From DASZXJ01 sp035545895 (GTDB lineage: Bacteria; Planctomycetota; Phycisphaerae; Tepidisphaerales; Tepidisphaeraceae), in contig DASZXJ010000039.1 in NCBI GenBank assembly GCA_035545895.1, positions 1 to 18,761 of the forward strand: a stretch of DNA of 18,761 nucleotides, given 5' to 3'. Each line of letters starts with the position of its first letter. Within the stretch, counting starts at the first letter, position 1. Of this stretch, positions 15,339 to 18,761 are shown one piece after another. The translations under genes and the position numbers were made by a program. Below the pieces are notes generated by a model that was not told the origin of the DNA, did no database searches, and was given only the letters and a program-made list of their open reading frames with translations.

Positions 15339-17238
15339 AAGTCCACCGACCATGCCACCGGAACCGGCTATCTGGTTTCGGCGGCTTGTATTACTCCATC
15401 ATCTGGAACCGCAGCCAGTCGTCATCCGAACAATTCCGATGCGGCGCGGACTTAATGTGGTGCGCACAGATGAGCCCGAGCCGAGCGATATCGAACCGGT
15501 CGGACACGACGTAGGCAAGACGATGTTTACACGGCTGCTTAGGTATTGCCTGGGCGAGCCGGCCTTTTGTGATCGAAAAACCCGCGCCGCTGTAAGTCGG
15601 ACGTACCCTGATAGCTACGTTGCGGCCGAATTGGTAGTCGCTGGTGAGAACTGGTCTGTCCTGCGGCCGTTAGGCGCCTCCAATGCTCATCCGACACGAG
15701 CGGCACCGGGGGACCACTGGGAAACACTGCTCGCGCCATCGGAATCGCACGGTATCGAGCCGTTATTAGAAGTTCTGGAGCGCGCAACCGTTGGTCGCAC
15801 GCAAACGCCGCGATTGCGTTTGGCAAACCGTAACGTGCGCTGGCTTGATGAATTGCAATGGCTATCTCGCGATCAACATTGCCATCTTACTCATGCGCTG
15901 GTTTGGCGAGATGCCGAAACTGAATCCGGTAATCCAGAATTACAGCGCGAAGACGCGGCGATTGTCGTCAAGACAATCACCGGACTTTTAAGTGACAAAG
16001 AACGTGCCTTAATTGAAACCCACAACAATCTTCTCGCGGAGAAGAAGGTGGTTGATGATCAGCTTGAATCGCTTCGTAGCGATATTCGAGCCGAGCAGCG
16101 GTTGATAGGGCGCGATGCGCGCATGGCGCTTAAACTTTCGTCCGATACAACGGACCAACTCGTTCTCATTGAATCGGTAAATGCGCAGATCAGTTCCATG
16201 AGAGATCTCCTCAACGACGTGCGCAGCACATATCGCGTCGATGAGTTGGACTCAGCTCGGATCGATGCCGTGAAAGAAGCCACTCGCATTTCCACCATGA
16301 TTACAGCGAAGCGAGCGGAGATTGAGCTGTTGAATGCAGAGCTCGCGAAGCCATCGGCCAAAGATGGTCGGTCGATCACAGACATTCTCTATGAGCGATG
16401 CGATCTCAGCGATCAGATTTGCCCGATTAAAAAGGCGGCAACCAAGACAGGGACACCAGAACCGCTGCAAGTGCCACGCGATGAGGAACGCCGCCAGCGC
16501 ATCGCTGAGGTCAATGCCGAAATTGAGAAGCTCACAACGTCATTAGAATCGGCAAAGAATTCGGAAGTTGTAGCATTGCAGCAACTTCGCGCAGGTGAAA
16601 AACGACTGCGCCGGCACGAATCTGCGATCAATCGAAAGATTGCAGACTTAGCTGCGATTGCTCGGCGGTCGGGCCAGCGCGATGAGCAGGACAGGCGTCT
16701 CGCCAAATTAGTGCGAGAATCCATCCGGCTTGAAAGTGCACAGCAGCGATCCACTGATGATCAGGCAAATTTAAGGGACTCGATAGAAGTCGAACAGACA
16801 TGGCTCAATACGCATTTCGATAACGCGATCAAATACCTGGTTGGGAGTGGATACTCAGGTCGAGTGCGTATCGATGCAAAAGCAATACGGCTGTTTGGCG
16901 GGTCGCAGCAATCTTCAACAGGCGAAGCGTTAACAACGTCAACGCTTGTACTGGGCTTGGACCTTGCATGTTTTGCTGCCGCTGCCGAAGGCCACGGATT
17001 TCTACCGCGGCTTCTCATCCTCGATAGTCCCAGAGAGGCCGACATGGAGCCCACCATCTTTGGCAGAATTTTTAAGTTCTTCCGTAACTTAGAAACGAAA
17101 ACTCGTGCCCCTAATTTCCAAGTCATTGTTACTACCACAACACCGCCGCCGGATGGTTCTGTTGACGATTCGACGGTGATTTTGCGCCTGCATCGACGAG
17201 GTAACGGTGCTGGAACTTTGCTTGGCATGAAGATTTGA
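15307..17238 (+). CDS. SMC/RecN-like coiled-coil ATPase
   Basis: This 643-residue protein has the head-coil-head plan of SMC, RecN and Rad50-like ATPases. The P-loop is G66-HDVGKT72, lacking the usual first glycine spacing, followed by LLRYCLGE. Residues about 225-500 are charged heptad-like helix, broken near the middle by C365 and C372-P373, which could form a hook-like apex. The C-terminal half-site has SSTGE (536-540) as a signature-like loop, Walker B LLILD573-SPRE and a final VIVTTTT. Such ATPases sense DNA ends or structures and license a partner nuclease (Rad50-Mre11, Lamassu LmuB). The GIY-YIG-like protein downstream is the natural candidate partner. Start GTG 15307 overlaps the methylase gene by 32 bases; ATG 15352 is an alternative. 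Function is inferred from architecture only. Confidence 0.7.
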   Translation: MSNLQQNLFPESPPTMPPEPAIWFRRLVLLHHLEPQPVVIRTIPMRRGLNVVRTDEPEPSDIEPVGHDVGKTMFTRLLRYCLGEPAFCDRKTRAAVSRTYPDSYVAAELVVAGENWSVLRPLGASNAHPTRAAPGDHWETLLAPSESHGIEPLLEVLERATVGRTQTPRLRLANRNVRWLDELQWLSRDQHCHLTHALVWRDAETESGNPELQREDAAIVVKTITGLLSDKERALIETHNNLLAEKKVVDDQLESLRSDIRAEQRLIGRDARMALKLSSDTTDQLVLIESVNAQISSMRDLLNDVRSTYRVDELDSARIDAVKEATRISTMITAKRAEIELLNAELAKPSAKDGRSITDILYERCDLSDQICPIKKAATKTGTPEPLQVPRDEERRQRIAEVNAEIEKLTTSLESAKNSEVVALQQLRAGEKRLRRHESAINRKIADLAAIARRSGQRDEQDRRLAKLVRESIRLESAQQRSTDDQANLRDSIEVEQTWLNTHFDNAIKYLVGSGYSGRVRIDAKAIRLFGGSQQSSTGEALTTSTLVLGLDLACFAAAAEGHGFLPRLLILDSPREADMEPTIFGRIFKFFRNLETKTRAPNFQVIVTTTTPPPDGSVDDSTVILRLHRRGNGAGTLLGMKI

Positions 17239-17336
17239 GATCAACGTGTTTGTCGGTGCGACACGATATCAGAACGTATCCGGCGATGTCGGCAACTATG
17301 AGTGTAAGGCCGCTTTTGATAGAATGAGTTTCGGCT
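17239..17336. other. Short gap between ATPase and GIY-YIG-like genes
   Basis: These 98 bases hold a small inverted repeat with arms TGTCG/CGACA (17251-17263) and no following T run. A TAGAAT at 17320-17325 could be a -10 box, but no matching -35 is evident. I see no gene here. The longer spacing than elsewhere in the operon may allow separate control of the last gene. Confidence 0.35.
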
Positions 17337-18335
17337 GTGAATCCATACCAAACAACATTAACGCCACCGCCCGGTCCACCATTAGCTCTCGACGGTGCAT
17401 TCGCAACGCTTCCCGATTGGCCGGAAGGCGCGCCGCGCCCACCAACTTGGCCACCACATATTCACCCCCCACGCCGTAGCCCTTCAAATCCTGGCCCAGA
17501 CGGTTCGGGAGCTAAGCAGTTTATCAGATCGGAGTCAAAGCCATCCGACCAAAAGCGCATGCGTCAAGCTGTTATCCAAGGCTTTGAAGATACACATGAC
17601 GGGTTCAGCGCCGACTTCGTGATGGCCGACCCGGATGCCAATCTTCGATATCGGGCACGAGTACGGGAGTTGGGGATCAATGCAACCGACCTGGAACTGA
17701 ATCTTGCGCTGGTAGGAGCACGAAAGCGGGGTGATTTCAAGCATCGGCCAACGACGCGTGAATTTCGTATATCACACGAAGTGCGCTCGTGGCTATTTGC
17801 CGCTGAGTGGGCAGTTCGCCATTTACAGAGGCTGATCCTGGCGGAAATCAATCGCCTTCTGACGCTCGACACGCTTCTGTGCGACCCGGCGATGGCTACT
17901 CGTTTCGATGAAATCGCGGCGCGCATCAAACCAGGCTTCCGGCCGATCGAATACCGCTGGTCGGCGCTGGCACTACGAAAAAGCGGGAGTTTCCAATTGT
18001 CCCCGCGGTGGGTCGCACCGCCGGAGAAGCAATTGAACCTCTTTGAGTTGGTTCTGGATGCTGTGCCATCTGGCCCGGGAGTGTATGTAATTCGCAGGCA
18101 GAGCAATCCCATCTACGTCAACACGACGAGCAATTTACGTCAACAACTTAAGCGACATCTGGAAATTGGAGAACGCTTGCTCATACCCGATTGGCTCTGC
18201 ATCCAAAAACCAGACGCTATTGCCTACACGTATATGCCTGGTGCCACACGAGATGGGCTGCTCGAAGAGCGCGCACGTGAGATCGCCGAATTGCGACCTT
18301 GGCTGAATCTGCTTGACACCGCGGGTGCGGCGTGA
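17337..18335 (+). CDS. GIY-YIG-like domain protein
   Basis: This 332-residue protein starts at GTG 17337; an in-frame TGA at 17325-17327 excludes an earlier start. Residues 1-65 are proline-rich and probably disordered. The middle (about 70-235) is helical and not recognised. The C-terminal about 95 residues match a GIY-YIG nuclease: G248-V-Y250, I-Y260-V-N262, then NLR268QQLKRHL, LLE310-E311 and PWLN324. The two tyrosines, the arginine, a glutamate and the final asparagine are all present. The glycine of YIG is replaced by asparagine, so activity may be altered or lost. It could be the nuclease or DNA-binding partner of the preceding SMC-like ATPase. The stop codon sits one base before the CRISPR array. 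The fold call is fairly secure; the role is inference. Confidence 0.65.
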   Translation: MNPYQTTLTPPPGPPLALDGAFATLPDWPEGAPRPPTWPPHIHPPRRSPSNPGPDGSGAKQFIRSESKPSDQKRMRQAVIQGFEDTHDGFSADFVMADPDANLRYRARVRELGINATDLELNLALVGARKRGDFKHRPTTREFRISHEVRSWLFAAEWAVRHLQRLILAEINRLLTLDTLLCDPAMATRFDEIAARIKPGFRPIEYRWSALALRKSGSFQLSPRWVAPPEKQLNLFELVLDAVPSGPGVYVIRRQSNPIYVNTTSNLRQQLKRHLEIGERLLIPDWLCIQKPDAIAYTYMPGATRDGLLEERAREIAELRPWLNLLDTAGAA

Positions 18336-18336
18336 A

Positions 18337-18761
18337 GTGTCAGTCGATCATGTTCGTGCCGGGGGGCGCGGCGTCATCAACGTGATCCCGATGGAAAAGT
18401 TACCATCGTGTCAGTCGATCATGTTCGTGCCGGGGGGCGCGGCAACGTGTCACTGAATGCCCATTACGTATCGATCGTGTGTCAGTCGATCATGTTCGTG
18501 CCGGGGGGCGCGGCGGGCACCCCAATATTCATCACCCGTCGGATCGTCGGTGTCAGTCGATCATGTTCGTGCCGGGGGGCGCGGCAGGTGTTGTTGCGGG
18601 CTGAACCGACCTATCTTGAAGTGTCAGTCGATCATGTTCGTGCCGGGGGGCGCGGCGCGATCGATGCTCGGCGTCAACGATAACGAACTGCGGTGTCAGT
18701 CGATCATGTTCGTGCCGGGGGGCGCGGCGCAGACGCAGGCGATCCTGGCCAAGCGCGGCGT
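18337..18761. CRISPR. CRISPR array, six repeats visible, continuing past the window
   Basis: Six identical 36-nt repeats start with GTGTCAGTCGATCATG and end with GCCGGGGGGCGCGGC. They lie at 18337-18372, 18408-18443, 18479-18514, 18550-18585, 18621-18656 and 18693-18728. Spacers are 35, 35, 35, 35 and 36 bases and all differ; a sixth of at least 33 bases is cut by the window end. The 3' end of the repeat can form a 4-bp GCCG/CGGC hairpin with a 7-nt loop. No cas gene or tracr-like anti-repeat was seen in the window, so the type and transcription direction cannot be set. There is no room for a leader on the left, so a leader, if any, is to the right. Confidence 0.95.

Noticed and set aside
17251..17263. 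TGTCG/CGACA hairpin as a terminator after the ATPase gene
   Set aside because: The stem has only 5 bp, the loop 3 nt, and no T run follows; it is likely chance.
17246..17479. 77-residue + strand open frame overlapping the start of the GIY-YIG-like gene
   Set aside because: No ribosome-binding site or family signature; it is out of frame with the recognisable domain.
18317..18336. A degenerate CRISPR repeat hidden in the 3' end of the GIY-YIG-like gene
   Set aside because: The GCGGGTGCGGC stretch resembles the repeat end over only about ten of thirteen bases and would leave a 5-nt spacer.
18408..18683. 91-residue open frame on the + strand
   Set aside because: It is a translation of the CRISPR repeats; the same DHVRAGGRG segment recurs once per repeat. 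It is not a gene.

Overview
The window is an accessory, defence-rich region, and every intact gene is on the + strand. Base composition is moderately GC-rich. The host is probably a planctomycete or a similar environmental bacterium. That guess rests only on the style of a degraded integrase tail (525-713) and should be treated as weak.

Left edge (1-713) is a graveyard of integration events. After the possible tail of an unknown gene (1-114) comes a serine recombinase reduced to its N- and C-terminal ends in different frames (123-400). Next are a strong hairpin (402-425) and the 3' part of a minus-strand tRNA-Ser(CGA), from anticodon arm to discriminator base (462-520) with its 5' half missing. 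Directly after it lies the C-terminal tail of what looks like a phage-type integrase. I read 462-520 as the distal attachment-site copy of an element that extends rightwards and carries the rest of the window.

Defence module 1 (about 739-2730) is an AbiE-like type IV toxin-antitoxin pair. An AbiEi-family protein with an added PD-(D/E)XK-like N-terminal domain overlaps a nucleotidyltransferase toxin gene. The upstream region holds inverted repeats superimposed on a recognisable promoter, consistent with AbiEi autoregulation.

Defence module 2 (2965-18335) is a compact five-gene, about 15 kb operon: (a) a 1743-aa DEAD/DEAH-like helicase with zinc clusters, a DUF1998/MZB domain and a C-terminal Vsr/DUF559-like nuclease domain; (b) a 950-aa SNF2-type helicase resembling DrmD; (c) a 1426-aa N6-adenine methyltransferase resembling DrmMI/PglX/type IIG enzymes; (d) a 643-aa SMC/RecN-like coiled-coil ATPase; (e) a 332-aa protein ending in a GIY-YIG-like domain. 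Two helicases, a DUF1998 domain and an adenine methylase recall DISARM. However, no separate drmB is visible, no PLD nuclease drmC is visible, and the SMC-like ATPase and GIY-YIG protein are not standard DISARM parts. My best interpretation is a DISARM-related hybrid system: the methylase marks self DNA, the helicases survey or translocate on unmarked DNA, and the nuclease domains and SMC-like module act as effector. This is inference.

Right edge (18337-18761) is a CRISPR array of six perfect 36-nt repeats with 35-36-nt spacers. It begins one base after the stop codon of the GIY-YIG gene and runs off the window. No cas gene is visible.
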